The notes: a model not told the origin generated them from the sequence alone. A stretch of 20,296 nt of DNA from Porphyromonadaceae bacterium UBA3318 (GCA_002361235.1 DESI01000079.1:8319-28614), one strand, 5' to 3'. Numbered from the stretch's first letter, positions 7,193 through 16,242 are shown. Translations and numbers: made by a program.

Positions 7193-8704
7193 AATGTTAA
7201 CGCCTACCTTCACGACAGGCTTGGGATTCACCGTATTCTCAAACGGCAGGGCATAATCTTTCTCATCAATCTGGGCCAATGCCTTTTCCGGTGTGGAATC
7301 ATATTTGAACTCCAGGATGTAAATGGCCTTGGGACCGTCAAGCACCATGTCCATGCGACCGTGTGACGTACGGCGCTCCACGTCTACATTCATACCCACC
7401 AGCCTCGCTATGATCAGAATGTCTTTCTGCCACTGAGACTCCTTGTTGGTATCGGACATATATGGAATCCCGGCCAGGAACGACTGCAATTCGTGCAGGA
7501 AGCCGTCGATATCGTCATCATCGATGAAATCGTGAAGTGTATATACGAAATTGTTCACGCGATTGGAATCCCACCCTCTTACAGTCTCCATCAGGTTTTT
7601 GAAGAATCCCTTGCGCACCTCGATATTCGGGTAGCCCAATACATACGTTTCCCGTCTCTGATTATATCCTTTTATGGTCAGATAGCCGGTATAATAGCAG
7701 GCTAACGCCAGGTTGCTGCCCAACACGTCGCCACTGTCAAGGTCGGACGAGGACACAACCGTGCCTTCAAGGTCCGGAGTGCCCCAGTCATTCTGCAGGA
7801 ACTGATTTATCAGACGTGTCGGCGTCCCGGACTGGAACCAGAAATCGCGTATGTCACGTGAATAGATTGCCTTGACGACGCTGAACGGATTATATATGTC
7901 CACCATGTCTTTCGAGAAATGGTAGCCGTCATATCTTTTTTTAAGTTTAGACAGCGCTTCATCGGCAGACATGCCCATTCCCCTTCCCAGGTCCTCTATT
8001 CCTTCCTGAAAATTGTCGTGCAATTCCCCGGTTGTGATTCCGCATATAGCTGAATACCTTGGATCAAGCGAAATATCGGTCAGGTTGTTGAGTCCGCTGA
8101 ACACGTTGATCTGTCCCAGTTTGCCCACACCGGTCAGGAACACGAACTTAAGGCAGTCCTCGCTGGCCTTCATCACTCCGTAGAAATCATGCAGGATTCT
8201 GCGGTGCTCGGCTTCAAGTTCCTTATTGTCCGCCACGTCTATTATCGGCTTGTCATATTCATCGATAAGTATCACCACCTGTCGGCCGGTCCGTCTGTAC
8301 GCCTCCCGGATTACATTGGTGAAGCGGCGTGCCGGAGCCTCGTCCGACGACAACCCGCCATATTGTTCCTCCCACTCCGACAACACATCCGACAGCACCC
8401 CCTGCAGTTCTCCCGCAGCTCGGTATCCTCCCCGCATAAAGTCCAGGCGCAACACCGGATGCCGGGTCCACTCTCCCGGCTCCAGACGGTCTATGGCCAG
8501 GCCGTCGAACAGTTCACGTTCCCCACGGAAATATGAATCCATGGTGGAGATGAGCATACTCTTGCCGAACCGGCGCGGACGGCTCAAAAAGAAATACTTG
8601 CCCGTCGACGCGAGCTCATGAATATACATAGTCTTGTCAACGTACAGGAATCCGCCTTTTCTGATTTCGCGAAAACTCGACTGGCCTACCGGATACTTAA
8701 TCAT
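7151..8704 (-). CDS. AAA-ATPase-like / PD-(D/E)XK nuclease-like protein (DUF1703 type)
   Basis: A 517-residue protein of a family that is abundant and often lineage-expanded in Bacteroidetes. The N-terminal AAA-ATPase-like domain shows GGFLYVDKTMYI, a Walker A-like SRPRRFGKSM (41-50) and Walker B VVILIDEYDKP (143-153). The C-terminal region has a PD-(D/E)XK core: GRMDMVL (Asp about 452) followed by YILEFKYD (Glu-x-Lys about 465-467) and AQIDEKDYA, so the nuclease residues look intact. The biological role of these proteins is not established; defence or mobile-element links are suggested only by their patchy distribution. By eye, the gene is more AT-rich in codon choice than its neighbours, and its 3' end overlaps the convergent gene by 42 bases. 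Both point to a later arrival. It has its own promoter. Confidence 0.9.
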   Translation of the reverse strand: MIKYPVGQSSFREIRKGGFLYVDKTMYIHELASTGKYFFLSRPRRFGKSMLISTMDSYFRGERELFDGLAIDRLEPGEWTRHPVLRLDFMRGGYRAAGELQGVLSDVLSEWEEQYGGLSSDEAPARRFTNVIREAYRRTGRQVVILIDEYDKPIIDVADNKELEAEHRRILHDFYGVMKASEDCLKFVFLTGVGKLGQINVFSGLNNLTDISLDPRYSAICGITTGELHDNFQEGIEDLGRGMGMSADEALSKLKKRYDGYHFSKDMVDIYNPFSVVKAIYSRDIRDFWFQSGTPTRLINQFLQNDWGTPDLEGTVVSSSDLDSGDVLGSNLALACYYTGYLTIKGYNQRRETYVLGYPNIEVRKGFFKNLMETVRGWDSNRVNNFVYTLHDFIDDDDIDGFLHELQSFLAGIPYMSDTNKESQWQKDILIIARLVGMNVDVERRTSHGRMDMVLDGPKAIYILEFKYDSTPEKALAQIDEKDYALPFENTVNPKPVVKVGVNISPETRNIDGWQIA

Positions 8705-8742
8705 GACGATGTCTTTTAGGGTCTGTTCCTTAATTCAACTTT

Positions 8743-8776
8743 CAAAGATAACGAATTTTCTTTAAAAACGCAAAAA
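8743..8776 (-). promoter_or_regulatory. Bacteroidetes-type promoter of the ATPase/nuclease gene
   Basis: On the minus strand TTTTTG (8776-8771) is followed, after a 20-base spacer, by TATCTTTG (8750-8743). Both elements and the spacing match the TTTG / TAnnTTTG consensus. RNA would begin near 8737, giving a leader of about 30 bases before the ATG at 8704. Confidence 0.75.
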
Positions 8777-8780
8777 CAGC

Positions 8781-8811
8781 AAAAAAGGTCCGGGACTCGG
8801 AGTCCCGGACC
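8781..8811 (-). terminator. Intrinsic terminator of the susCDEF operon
   Basis: GGTCCGGGACTC and GAGTCCCGGACC form a 12-bp perfect inverted repeat around a single G (8787-8798 / 8800-8811). On the minus strand it is followed at once by six T residues (8786-8781). It lies 26 bases past the susF stop and just before the promoter of the next minus-strand gene, so it separates the two units. Confidence 0.92.
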
Positions 8812-8837
8812 TTCCTTTTCCTATTCGGTGTTATGTC

Positions 8838-10244
8838 TTACTTCTTGACAGCCGAGTAGCTGTAGGGCACCTTGCTCAGGTCGAGGGTCACTGTGAATGT
8901 GCCGTCGCCGGGAGAAGGCAGATTTGCGCCGTCCAGAGTCAGGTTCGAGGCTTCTCCACCGAGATTGATGTCCCAGTTGTCGTTGGCGCGGAACTTCCAG
9001 CCGTTGCCTGCCGCGAAGGTCACGTCGCCCGTCCATGTCAGATAGTCTGCCGACATGGTCAGCGGCTCCTGGCCTCCCCATCCGTTCATGTCGCCGATGG
9101 CGCCAAGGGTGGAGATCTTGGTCACGGTATATGTCAGTGCCTGGGTGTCGACCATCAGCCAGTACAGGCCTTCCTCTTCCACGCTCAGGTTGCCTGCGCC
9201 GCCGTCAGTGGACAGCTTGCCCTCGCCGCCGTCACCATAGTTGGTGCCGTCCCAGTTGGGCTTGCTGGTAACCTTGAACGCACCTTTCAGATGCGCGAAT
9301 CCTACATACATGTTCTTATTGGCATCGAACATAAGCTTCTGGCATGTGTCGAAGCTCCAGCCGTTGGAGTCACCGGGGGTATAGATCATCTCCAGCTCCT
9401 TGAAGCTCCAGGTCAGGTCCTCCATGTTGATGGTCATCAGGAACGAACCTGCCTTCTTCATGCAGCCTGCCTTGCACTTGTCGTTGCCGAGAACAATCTT
9501 GCCTTCCAGAGCCGTGTCGCCGTCCACTTCCGTACCTGCGACATTATCCCAGCTGCTGCTGTCGATGGCGCTCTGCGGAGCTATCTTCCACCACCAGCCT
9601 TCCGTGGCCTGTTCCTCGGTGATATTCACCACGATTGTGAATACCGGATCATCGTAGACATCGGCGTCGCTGTGCTTGAAGGGATAAGCGTCGCTCAGCG
9701 CCCAGTCGTTGCATGTGCCGATCAGGTAATACGCGTTCTCGATGGTGAAGTCCAGGGGAATGGGGGTCACCATTATTGTCTTGGCGCCATAGTAGTTGTC
9801 CAGACCGCCGATGCGTATCAGCTGGCCGCCCACGGAGGCTAACGCCTGGAATCGTACGTACATCTGCTTGGCCTTGGGGCTTCGGCCCAGTGCCTTGCGG
9901 AAATACTCATCCCACTCCGCACGCGACACGGAACCGTCGGTAACCGTCAGTTCGGTAGCACCGGCGAAGTCCTCGTTGGTTGCAAGTTCCATTACGAAGT
10001 GCACGCCGTCCTGATACAGGGAGTCGGCCTCTACCAGTCTGATTACGGGCACCTGGCCGTCGGTGTAATCGTTCAGATTCAGGTCCTGACCGGCAAGTGC
10101 CTGGCCTAAGGCCACTTCCACGCCGTTGGACTCCAGGATGGGTCCCTGGGGATTCGTCTGGGGAATACCCAGAGTGTTGTCCTCGCTACAGGATACAAAT
10201 CCCAACGCCAGAAGAACCGCACCGAATATAAGTGATTTTTTCAT
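8838..10244 (-). CDS. SusF-like glycan-binding outer-membrane lipoprotein
   Basis: A 468-residue lipoprotein. Lipobox GFVSC with Cys19, followed by SEDN, an acidic stretch that in Bacteroidetes favours export to the cell surface. An N-terminal Ig-like SusE/F domain (about 25-160) is followed by what look like three tandem CBM-like modules: from about 168 (YYLIGTCNDW), about 290 (YTPGDSNGWSF) and about 382 (GAIGDMNGWGG). The last two share the GD-x-NGW opening, and a K-F-[RK]-x-x-x-x-W-D signature sits in both. SusF of B. thetaiotaomicron also has three starch-binding modules, so an alpha-glucan-type ligand is a fair guess but not shown. It is the last gene of the operon, 68 bases after susE with a GC hairpin between, and ends at a strong terminator. 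Confidence 0.9.
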   Translation of the reverse strand: MKKSLIFGAVLLALGFVSCSEDNTLGIPQTNPQGPILESNGVEVALGQALAGQDLNLNDYTDGQVPVIRLVEADSLYQDGVHFVMELATNEDFAGATELTVTDGSVSRAEWDEYFRKALGRSPKAKQMYVRFQALASVGGQLIRIGGLDNYYGAKTIMVTPIPLDFTIENAYYLIGTCNDWALSDAYPFKHSDADVYDDPVFTIVVNITEEQATEGWWWKIAPQSAIDSSSWDNVAGTEVDGDTALEGKIVLGNDKCKAGCMKKAGSFLMTINMEDLTWSFKELEMIYTPGDSNGWSFDTCQKLMFDANKNMYVGFAHLKGAFKVTSKPNWDGTNYGDGGEGKLSTDGGAGNLSVEEEGLYWLMVDTQALTYTVTKISTLGAIGDMNGWGGQEPLTMSADYLTWTGDVTFAAGNGWKFRANDNWDINLGGEASNLTLDGANLPSPGDGTFTVTLDLSKVPYSYSAVKK

Positions 10245-10263
10245 TTGTCTTTTGTCTTTTATC

Positions 10264-10291
10264 CCGCGGGGCTCCGGAGAGAACCCCGCGG
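10264..10291 (-). repeat. GC-rich hairpin between susE and susF
   Basis: CCGCGGGG (10264-10271) and CCCCGCGG (10284-10291) are a perfect 8-bp inverted repeat with a 12-base loop that itself contains the palindrome CTCCGGAG. No T-run follows on the minus strand. It may be an mRNA-stabilising or attenuating element that sets the susE to susF ratio; that is inference. Confidence 0.7.
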
Positions 10292-10312
10292 ATGTTGAAA
10301 TTTGTACTCTTG

Positions 10313-11176
10313 TTATTCAGCTGCCTCGAATGTCACCTTCATGGTCTGGAGGTTGACGGTCATCTTCATCTTTCCGCCGTCCCAGTTGGTGATGTTCCAG
10401 TTACCCTTACCGTAGACGCAGGCGCCGTTGTAAACGCCGTTTTCCATCTGTACGGATGCGTTGTCGCCGTCATTGGCGTTCGAGCCGATGGAGGGCAGAT
10501 TGCCGTTATCGCCCCATTCGCCGAGAGTCTTGTAGAATCGGAATCCGACATTGGCCTGGTCGTGCGTCATCTCGAACGTACCGTAATAGATATTCGATCC
10601 TACGGCGTCGGCGGCTTCCTCAAGAATGAAAGTGCCGGCGTTGATGTCCCAGCCCTGAACTTCGCCGACCAGATAGATGCGTGCCGGGAGTTTGACTGCC
10701 GGATACGGAGCGATGGTAAGGGGAATCACGTTGGACAGGATGTCGCCGTAGTCGCAGTTGGCTACGAACGAACGCACACGGAAATAAACCGTGCGGGGAT
10801 CGGCCGAGAACTTGTCCTGGGTTTCGTTGCTGACATAACCCATCAGCTTGCAGAGGGCCTGCGACAGATTCTCGCCGTTGACCGTGAAGCTGGCCTGCTG
10901 TGACAGGCCCTCGACGCTCTCATAGGAAGCGAAGTCCTCGGTGAACGATACCTGAGTCTCGTAGTTGGACACCACGCCGAGTCCGTAATTGGGCTGCGAC
11001 ACGGTCAGGTCCACGCCGTCGTTGGCGGTCAGTACGAATGTCTGGTTGGCCATGGCCGGAGTGTTGAGATGGAACTCCGTCGGTTTCTCCAGACGAGGCT
11101 CAGTGTCAGCCTTACAGCCTGTCAGAGACATTCCGGCTGCAAGTGTAAGAGCCATAAAAAATATTGTCTTTTTCAT
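10313..11176 (-). CDS. SusE-like outer-membrane lipoprotein
   Basis: A 287-residue lipoprotein with a signal peptide ending at LTGC (Cys21). The cysteine is followed by KADTE, compatible with surface display. An N-terminal SusE Ig-like domain (about 25-165) has the typical ATNED-like strand pattern seen as TQVSFTEDFASYES. One CBM-like module starts at about 170 (RIYLVGEVQGWDI) with FRFYKTLGEWGDN later. SusE-type proteins hold glycan at the cell surface for the SusCD pump. I use the ATG at 11176, because the three extra residues upstream would need a TTG start and the MKK opening is a normal signal-peptide start. 28 bases after susD, so co-transcribed. Confidence 0.9.
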   Translation of the reverse strand: MKKTIFFMALTLAAGMSLTGCKADTEPRLEKPTEFHLNTPAMANQTFVLTANDGVDLTVSQPNYGLGVVSNYETQVSFTEDFASYESVEGLSQQASFTVNGENLSQALCKLMGYVSNETQDKFSADPRTVYFRVRSFVANCDYGDILSNVIPLTIAPYPAVKLPARIYLVGEVQGWDINAGTFILEEAADAVGSNIYYGTFEMTHDQANVGFRFYKTLGEWGDNGNLPSIGSNANDGDNASVQMENGVYNGACVYGKGNWNITNWDGGKMKMTVNLQTMKVTFEAAE

Positions 11177-11204
11177 TTGATTCAATTTTTCAGGATTTCC
11201 ACTT

Positions 11205-12920
11205 TTAATATCCGGGGTTCTGAGTCATGCTCTTGCCGTATGTGGCCACCACGTCGGTGGGAAGCGGGAAGAGTTTCATGTGGTCGCCGATAGCGCCTCC
11301 GTTACGCACGTTGTTCTTCCATGCCCAGTTGTAGGCGTTGCCGGTGAACTTATTGAAACGGATCAGGTCCGTACGGCGTGTGTTCTCCCAGTAGAGCTCG
11401 CGCGAACGCTCGTCGATCATGTTGTCGAGAGTGTACTCGCCGGCCACCCATGCGGGAACGCCTGCACGCTCGCGGACAACATTCACATATTTCAGACCGG
11501 TGGCCTGGTCGCCGGCTCCGCGCAGGGCGCATTCGGCAGCCATCAGATACACGTCGGCCAGACGGATAATCGGGAAATCGGTGTCGGGATAGTTGTTGCT
11601 CAGGTTGGGCAGTCCGTTCACTTCGGGAACACCGGCCCAGTTGAACGTGAAGCCTGTGCCGGGGTCGTCGTAAGTGTGGCGGGGCATCGTACCGTCAGCA
11701 TTGGCCTTGCAGTTCGTGTATTTGACGGGAGCGTAACCGCTGGTGAATGTCGAGAACTCGTCGTTGGCTTTCGTAAAGCCCTGCTTCTCGGTACACCACA
11801 GGTAGGTACGTCCGTCGTTCGACTCTCCGTTCAGGAAGTTGAACTTGTCGGCCAGCTGCTCGCGGGCATGCATACAGCTCCAGTCGGCATTCAGACCGTA
11901 CAGCACCTTGGGCATCGAACCCGCGGATATACCTGCTGCGATCAAGAATTCCGTACCGCCATAACTCTCGGTGTAAGGATACTGGAAGGGAACGCCCCAC
12001 AGAATCTCGTTCTGAGCCTTCAGGCTTCCGCCGGGCATGAACATATCGTTGCTGCCGCAGAACAGGGCCAGATAATCGTTGGCCAGACCGCTGCCCTGGA
12101 AACCGCCGCCCTGATGACGGCTTATGATGTTCTGGGCATGCTCCCAGCACTTGGCGTACATGTTCTCGCCAATCCAGGATTCCGCATTCAGATAGAAGCG
12201 GCACAGCAGCGCCTCCACACCGTCCTTGCCTACACGGCCGTAGATGCCCGACTCGTTGAAATTAGCCAGCACATCCTCAAGGTCGGCCGTAACGAGGTCG
12301 AACAGTTCCTTGCGGGTCTTCTGCTCGGGAACCTCGCCGTATGACATATCATCCCAGGCGCGGACCGCATTGCCGAAGAAGTCGATCACGTAGTAGTACG
12401 ACAGGTCGCGCAGAGCGCGCGCCTCGAGTACGAACTGGTCGCGTACGGGGAAGTTGGCCTCACCTACGTCGAACGTACCCTCCTTGGCCTGACGGATGAA
12501 GTCGTTGCACACTGCTATGTGAGTGTACAGACGGCCGTATGCGCCGTACAGGTTGCCGTTGCTGGTACCCCAGGTGGAAGTACACAGGTCGAACAATCCG
12601 ACGTCGGGCCAGATCCAGCACACCTCATCTGTTGTTAATTCGTTCAGCATGAAGATGACGCGTGTCCAGTTGGACGTACCGCCGTCAAGTCCGGAGATAT
12701 CGGATCCTCCGTCGGGGCCTGACTGACCCGATACGGCCAGCGAACTGTAGCATTTGCCCATCACCTGACCCATATATTCCATCGGGTCCTTGCTGAAGTC
12801 ACCCGAAGTGATGGTGTTGGGATCTTTAGGATCCTGGTCCAGGTCTTTGACACAGCTCGTCAGTCCGGCCATCGACACCACCGCCAGTCCCATCAGGAAT
12901 TTATTGATATATGATTTCAT
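11205..12920 (-). CDS. SusD/RagB-type glycan-binding lipoprotein
   Basis: A 571-residue SusD-family lipoprotein that sits as a lid on the SusC channel and binds oligosaccharide. Lipobox GLTSC with Cys23, then VKDLDQDP. The helical TPR scaffold is visible in ALRDLSYYYVIDFFGNAV (the family LRAxxY motif region) and in the later C-terminal part: FPIIRLADVYLMAAECALR, VNVVRERAG, DERSRELYWENTRRTDLIRF, LFPLPTDVV and a NPGY end, all SusD hallmarks. Length is typical. 29 bases after susC. The ligand cannot be predicted from these motifs. Confidence 0.95.
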   Translation of the reverse strand: MKSYINKFLMGLAVVSMAGLTSCVKDLDQDPKDPNTITSGDFSKDPMEYMGQVMGKCYSSLAVSGQSGPDGGSDISGLDGGTSNWTRVIFMLNELTTDEVCWIWPDVGLFDLCTSTWGTSNGNLYGAYGRLYTHIAVCNDFIRQAKEGTFDVGEANFPVRDQFVLEARALRDLSYYYVIDFFGNAVRAWDDMSYGEVPEQKTRKELFDLVTADLEDVLANFNESGIYGRVGKDGVEALLCRFYLNAESWIGENMYAKCWEHAQNIISRHQGGGFQGSGLANDYLALFCGSNDMFMPGGSLKAQNEILWGVPFQYPYTESYGGTEFLIAAGISAGSMPKVLYGLNADWSCMHAREQLADKFNFLNGESNDGRTYLWCTEKQGFTKANDEFSTFTSGYAPVKYTNCKANADGTMPRHTYDDPGTGFTFNWAGVPEVNGLPNLSNNYPDTDFPIIRLADVYLMAAECALRGAGDQATGLKYVNVVRERAGVPAWVAGEYTLDNMIDERSRELYWENTRRTDLIRFNKFTGNAYNWAWKNNVRNGGAIGDHMKLFPLPTDVVATYGKSMTQNPGY

Positions 12921-12949
12921 ATTGTTTTCCTTAAAATAATGAGAAAAAT

Positions 12950-15900
12950 TTAGAATGTGGCCATCACGCCGAGCGTAACGGTGATCGGGCGCGGGTATAT
13001 GTTGTTGTCTATACCCCAGAACACCTCGGGATCAAGACCGTTGTAACCGGTGATGGCGAAGGGATTCTGAACGGCGCCGTACAGACGTACCGAAGGAATC
13101 TCGCCCTTGATGTCGGTCCATGTGTAGCCTAACGTGATGTTGTCGCAGCGGAGGAAGCTTGCGTTACGCAGCCAGTAGTTGGACAGATAGCGGTTGGTGG
13201 TTTCGCCCCCCTTGAATATATGCTCCGCATCGATGATGTTATGTATACCCGACGTGTTGTAGGTATCGCTCAGAGTGGAGTGGGTGGAAAGCACGTCGTT
13301 GTACACGTAATTGCCGATGGATGCGCGGAGCTGGAAACTCAGGTCCCAACCCTTCCAGGAGAATGAGTTGTTCCATGCCATAGTCACCTTCGGGTCCTTG
13401 GAGTGACGGAGAACGCGGTCGTTGTCGTCGATGGTGCCGTCGCCGTTCTGGTCGACATAGCATCCTTCGATGGGATCGCCGTTCTGGTCATATACCTGCT
13501 CGTAGAGGCTGTAGGTGTAAGCGGGATAACCCACCTTGTGCACCTGTACCGTATTACCCTTACCGCCGGAAATACCGCCGGCGGTGATGTACGAATTCTC
13601 GTCGTCGGTAGCGTTCAGCTTGGTGATCTTGTTCTTGTTCCATGCCACGTTCAGGCTGGTGGTCCACGTGAAGTTGTCGGTCACGACGGGCTTCGCGGTG
13701 ATAGTACCCTCGACACCGAGGTTCTGCAGCGTACCGATGTTCTGGTCCATCATGTTGGAGGTGGCGCCACCGGGAGCTACGGTCACGTAGCTGAGCAGGT
13801 CTTTCGACTCACGCAGATACCAGTCCAGAGCCAGAGTGATGCGGTTGTTGAGCCAGCCCATGTCCAGACCTACGTTCCATGTGGTGGTTTCCTCCCACTT
13901 CAGGTCGGGATTGTAGATGCCGGGATACAGGGTGCTGATGTTGCCTTCGTACTTGCCGGTATAGAGGTTGGGATAGAACGAACCGGTGTTGGTGCTCTGC
14001 ACGTACACGGGCATATAGGGGAAATATCCGCCCACCGACTGCTGACCGGTGACACCCCATCCCAGGCGGAGCTTGAACTCGTTCATCGTCTCGCGGGCCT
14101 TCTCGAAGAAGGGCATCTCGGAGATCTTCCATCCAAGGGCTACGGAGGGGAACAGACCCCAGCGGTTATTCTTGCTGAAACGTGAGGTTCCGTCGTCACG
14201 AAGGGTGATGGTCAGCAGGTATGTGTCCTTGAACGTATAGTTCAGACGTCCGAAGAACGACACCAGCATCAGGTTGCCGGTGTTCCAGGAATAATCGGGA
14301 TTGAAGTGATCGCCCGGCTTGGTGGTGTTCGGATCGATGGTCAGGACGCCGTTGGTGGTGGAGGGTCCGTAGAAACCGTTGGTGGTATAGACCGTACCGT
14401 TGTTGTGGCCGAAGGCGTCGAAACGCTGCCAGGAATAACCGGCCATTACGTCCAGATACGACTGGATGGCCTGGAAGTCCTTCTTATAGTTCAGATAGAA
14501 GTCCAGCAGGGTGTTGCGGCGCATCTCGTAGACATGATAGTTGGAGCCGGCTCCGTTCTTGGCGCCTTCATTCCAGGATGTCGGGGAGTTCTGCGCGATG
14601 TTTTTGTTCTCGAACGAACGGCTCACGTCGTAACCCAGATTCAGGTTCAAGTGCAGTTCGGGGAGGAAATGCAGCGCATAGTCCACCTGGAAGTTACCGT
14701 TGCTGCGGAACACGTTCGACACGTTGTGACAGTCCTTGATGACAGCTACCGGATTGACCGTACCGTTGATGTTCCATGAGTTGTAGCGGTCGGTGGTGAC
14801 CGACGTATAGCCGTTGTAGAAGTAGGGGAAGTCGGGATTGCCGGTTGCATTGTAGGAATGCACGGGCTGCGTGGGGTCGAACGCGATGGCGGCGCCTACG
14901 GCACCCTCGTTGGAGAACCGGTTACGCATGTAATATCCCTTGACGTTCGCATTGATTTTCAGCAGACCGCCGAAGAATTCGGGAGTCAGGTTGAAACCTG
15001 CGGTGACGCGCTGCATCTGCGAATCCTTCAGGATACCGTTGTTCATGGTGTAGGATGCGCTGACGCGATAGGGCAGGAATCCTGCCTTACCACCGATGCT
15101 GAGGCTGTATTCCTGGTTGAACGAGGTGCGGAGCACCTTGTCCTGCCAGTTGGTGCTGGCGGTGCCGAGCTGGGCTGCGGCTTCGGAATCGGCGCCCCAG
15201 TGCTCGCGGATCAATGCGGAGAACTTGTCGGCGCTCATCACGTTCCATGTCTTGCGCGGAGTGTTGACGGCAAAGTTGGCCGAGAAGTTCAGCTGGGGCT
15301 TGCCACCCTTGCCACGCTTCGTATTGATGATGATGACACCGTTGGATGCACGGCTACCGTAGATGGCTGTCGCGGAAGCATCCTTCAGGATGGTCATGGA
15401 CTCGATGTTGTCAGGAGCAATCATGGCCAGAGGGTTGGCCATACCCTGTACGCCGTCGTTGGCCAGGGGCACACCGTCAAGCACGATCAGAGGGTCGTTG
15501 GATGCCGAAAGGGACGCACCGCCGCGGATTCGGATGTTGGCGGCTCCGTCGGGCTTACCTCCGTCGGGAGTAACCACCACACCGGGGCTGGCGCCTACCA
15601 GCAGGTCCTGGGCCGATGTCGAGATTCCGGCCTCCACCGCATCGGGAGTCACAAGAGCTACCGAACCGGTGGCGTCCGATTTCTTGACGCTACCGTAACC
15701 GATCACGACCGTCTCGGCCAGCATCGTGGCATTCTCCTTCATCACGATGTTCAGGTGGGTCTGTCCGTTGACGGACACATCCATCGGATCGTAGCCTACG
15801 TAACTTACTGTTAATACGGCATTCGACGGGACCTCGATCGTGAAGTTGCCATCGATGTCGGCGGCTGTTCCGTTAGAGGTGCCCTTCTCGATGATGGTCG

Positions 15901-16042
15901 CCCCTATCAGGTCTTCGCCTTGCTCGTCCGATACATGGCCTGTCACCGTGATCTTCTGAGCCAACGAGGGAAATGCTATCGCCAATAACATCACTGCTAT
16001 CAGACACATCCCCTTGTTCAGATGAAAACATAAGTTCTTCAT
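12950..16042 (-). CDS. SusC/RagA-type TonB-dependent outer-membrane transporter
   Basis: A 1030-residue SusC-family pump that imports oligosaccharides using TonB energy. The signal peptide ends near SLAQ (about 28). A CarboxypepD_reg-like domain follows (ITVTGHVSDEQGEDLIGATI onward, about 30-110), then a TonB-box-like AETVVIGYG, then the plug domain with VTPDGGKPDGAANIRIRGG, PLIVLDGVPL and DNIESMTILKDASATAIYGS, and finally the beta-barrel, which ends in Phe as outer-membrane barrels do. Susceptible to control from the long upstream leader. It heads the susC-D-E-F operon. ATG start 16042. Confidence 0.96.
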   Translation of the reverse strand: MKNLCFHLNKGMCLIAVMLLAIAFPSLAQKITVTGHVSDEQGEDLIGATIIEKGTSNGTAADIDGNFTIEVPSNAVLTVSYVGYDPMDVSVNGQTHLNIVMKENATMLAETVVIGYGSVKKSDATGSVALVTPDAVEAGISTSAQDLLVGASPGVVVTPDGGKPDGAANIRIRGGASLSASNDPLIVLDGVPLANDGVQGMANPLAMIAPDNIESMTILKDASATAIYGSRASNGVIIINTKRGKGGKPQLNFSANFAVNTPRKTWNVMSADKFSALIREHWGADSEAAAQLGTASTNWQDKVLRTSFNQEYSLSIGGKAGFLPYRVSASYTMNNGILKDSQMQRVTAGFNLTPEFFGGLLKINANVKGYYMRNRFSNEGAVGAAIAFDPTQPVHSYNATGNPDFPYFYNGYTSVTTDRYNSWNINGTVNPVAVIKDCHNVSNVFRSNGNFQVDYALHFLPELHLNLNLGYDVSRSFENKNIAQNSPTSWNEGAKNGAGSNYHVYEMRRNTLLDFYLNYKKDFQAIQSYLDVMAGYSWQRFDAFGHNNGTVYTTNGFYGPSTTNGVLTIDPNTTKPGDHFNPDYSWNTGNLMLVSFFGRLNYTFKDTYLLTITLRDDGTSRFSKNNRWGLFPSVALGWKISEMPFFEKARETMNEFKLRLGWGVTGQQSVGGYFPYMPVYVQSTNTGSFYPNLYTGKYEGNISTLYPGIYNPDLKWEETTTWNVGLDMGWLNNRITLALDWYLRESKDLLSYVTVAPGGATSNMMDQNIGTLQNLGVEGTITAKPVVTDNFTWTTSLNVAWNKNKITKLNATDDENSYITAGGISGGKGNTVQVHKVGYPAYTYSLYEQVYDQNGDPIEGCYVDQNGDGTIDDNDRVLRHSKDPKVTMAWNNSFSWKGWDLSFQLRASIGNYVYNDVLSTHSTLSDTYNTSGIHNIIDAEHIFKGGETTNRYLSNYWLRNASFLRCDNITLGYTWTDIKGEIPSVRLYGAVQNPFAITGYNGLDPEVFWGIDNNIYPRPITVTLGVMATF

Positions 16043-16229
16043 GCAGGAATATGTTTTAGTTTTACATTAGGTTATTTCTTCTCCTATGTCGCGTTTCTTA
16101 CGTCCGTCCTAAGAACGAACTTTAGATTAAGTATCTATATATCTGGTTGTTGAAAACTATCCAAGTTTTTTCATGGTCCGTGGAGAGAGACGGATTGCGC
16201 CAGTATCCAACTTGGCCGTTTGCATTAAT
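16043..16229 (-). promoter_or_regulatory. Probable 5' leader of susC with small hairpins
   Basis: If RNA starts just below the -7 box at 16242-16235, susC has a leader of about 190 bases. It contains TCCGT / ACGGA (16177-16181 / 16190-16194), nested within CCAAGTT / AACTTGG (16161-16167 / 16209-16215), and TTCTTA / TAAGAA (16095-16100 / 16110-16115). No known riboswitch was recognised. The stems are short, so each may be chance. Confidence 0.35.
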
Positions 16230-16234
16230 GATTG

Positions 16235-16242
16235 CAAAAGTA
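16235..16242 (-). promoter_or_regulatory. Candidate susC -7 box
   Basis: The minus strand reads TACTTTTG, an exact TAnnTTTG match, the only one in the 344-base gap. At 20 bases upstream the sequence is only a weak -33 (TTAC), as expected for a promoter that needs an activator. Confidence 0.5.

Noticed and set aside
11177..11185. Upstream TTG start for the SusE-like gene
   Set aside because: It adds only three residues before a normal MKK signal-peptide start; ATG at 11176 is preferred.
11280..12344. Plus-strand open frame of 354 codons
   Set aside because: Antisense to susD; no recognisable domain.
13403..15814. Two plus-strand open frames (13403-14185 and 14858-15814)
   Set aside because: Both antisense to susC; Val/Gly/His-rich shadow composition.
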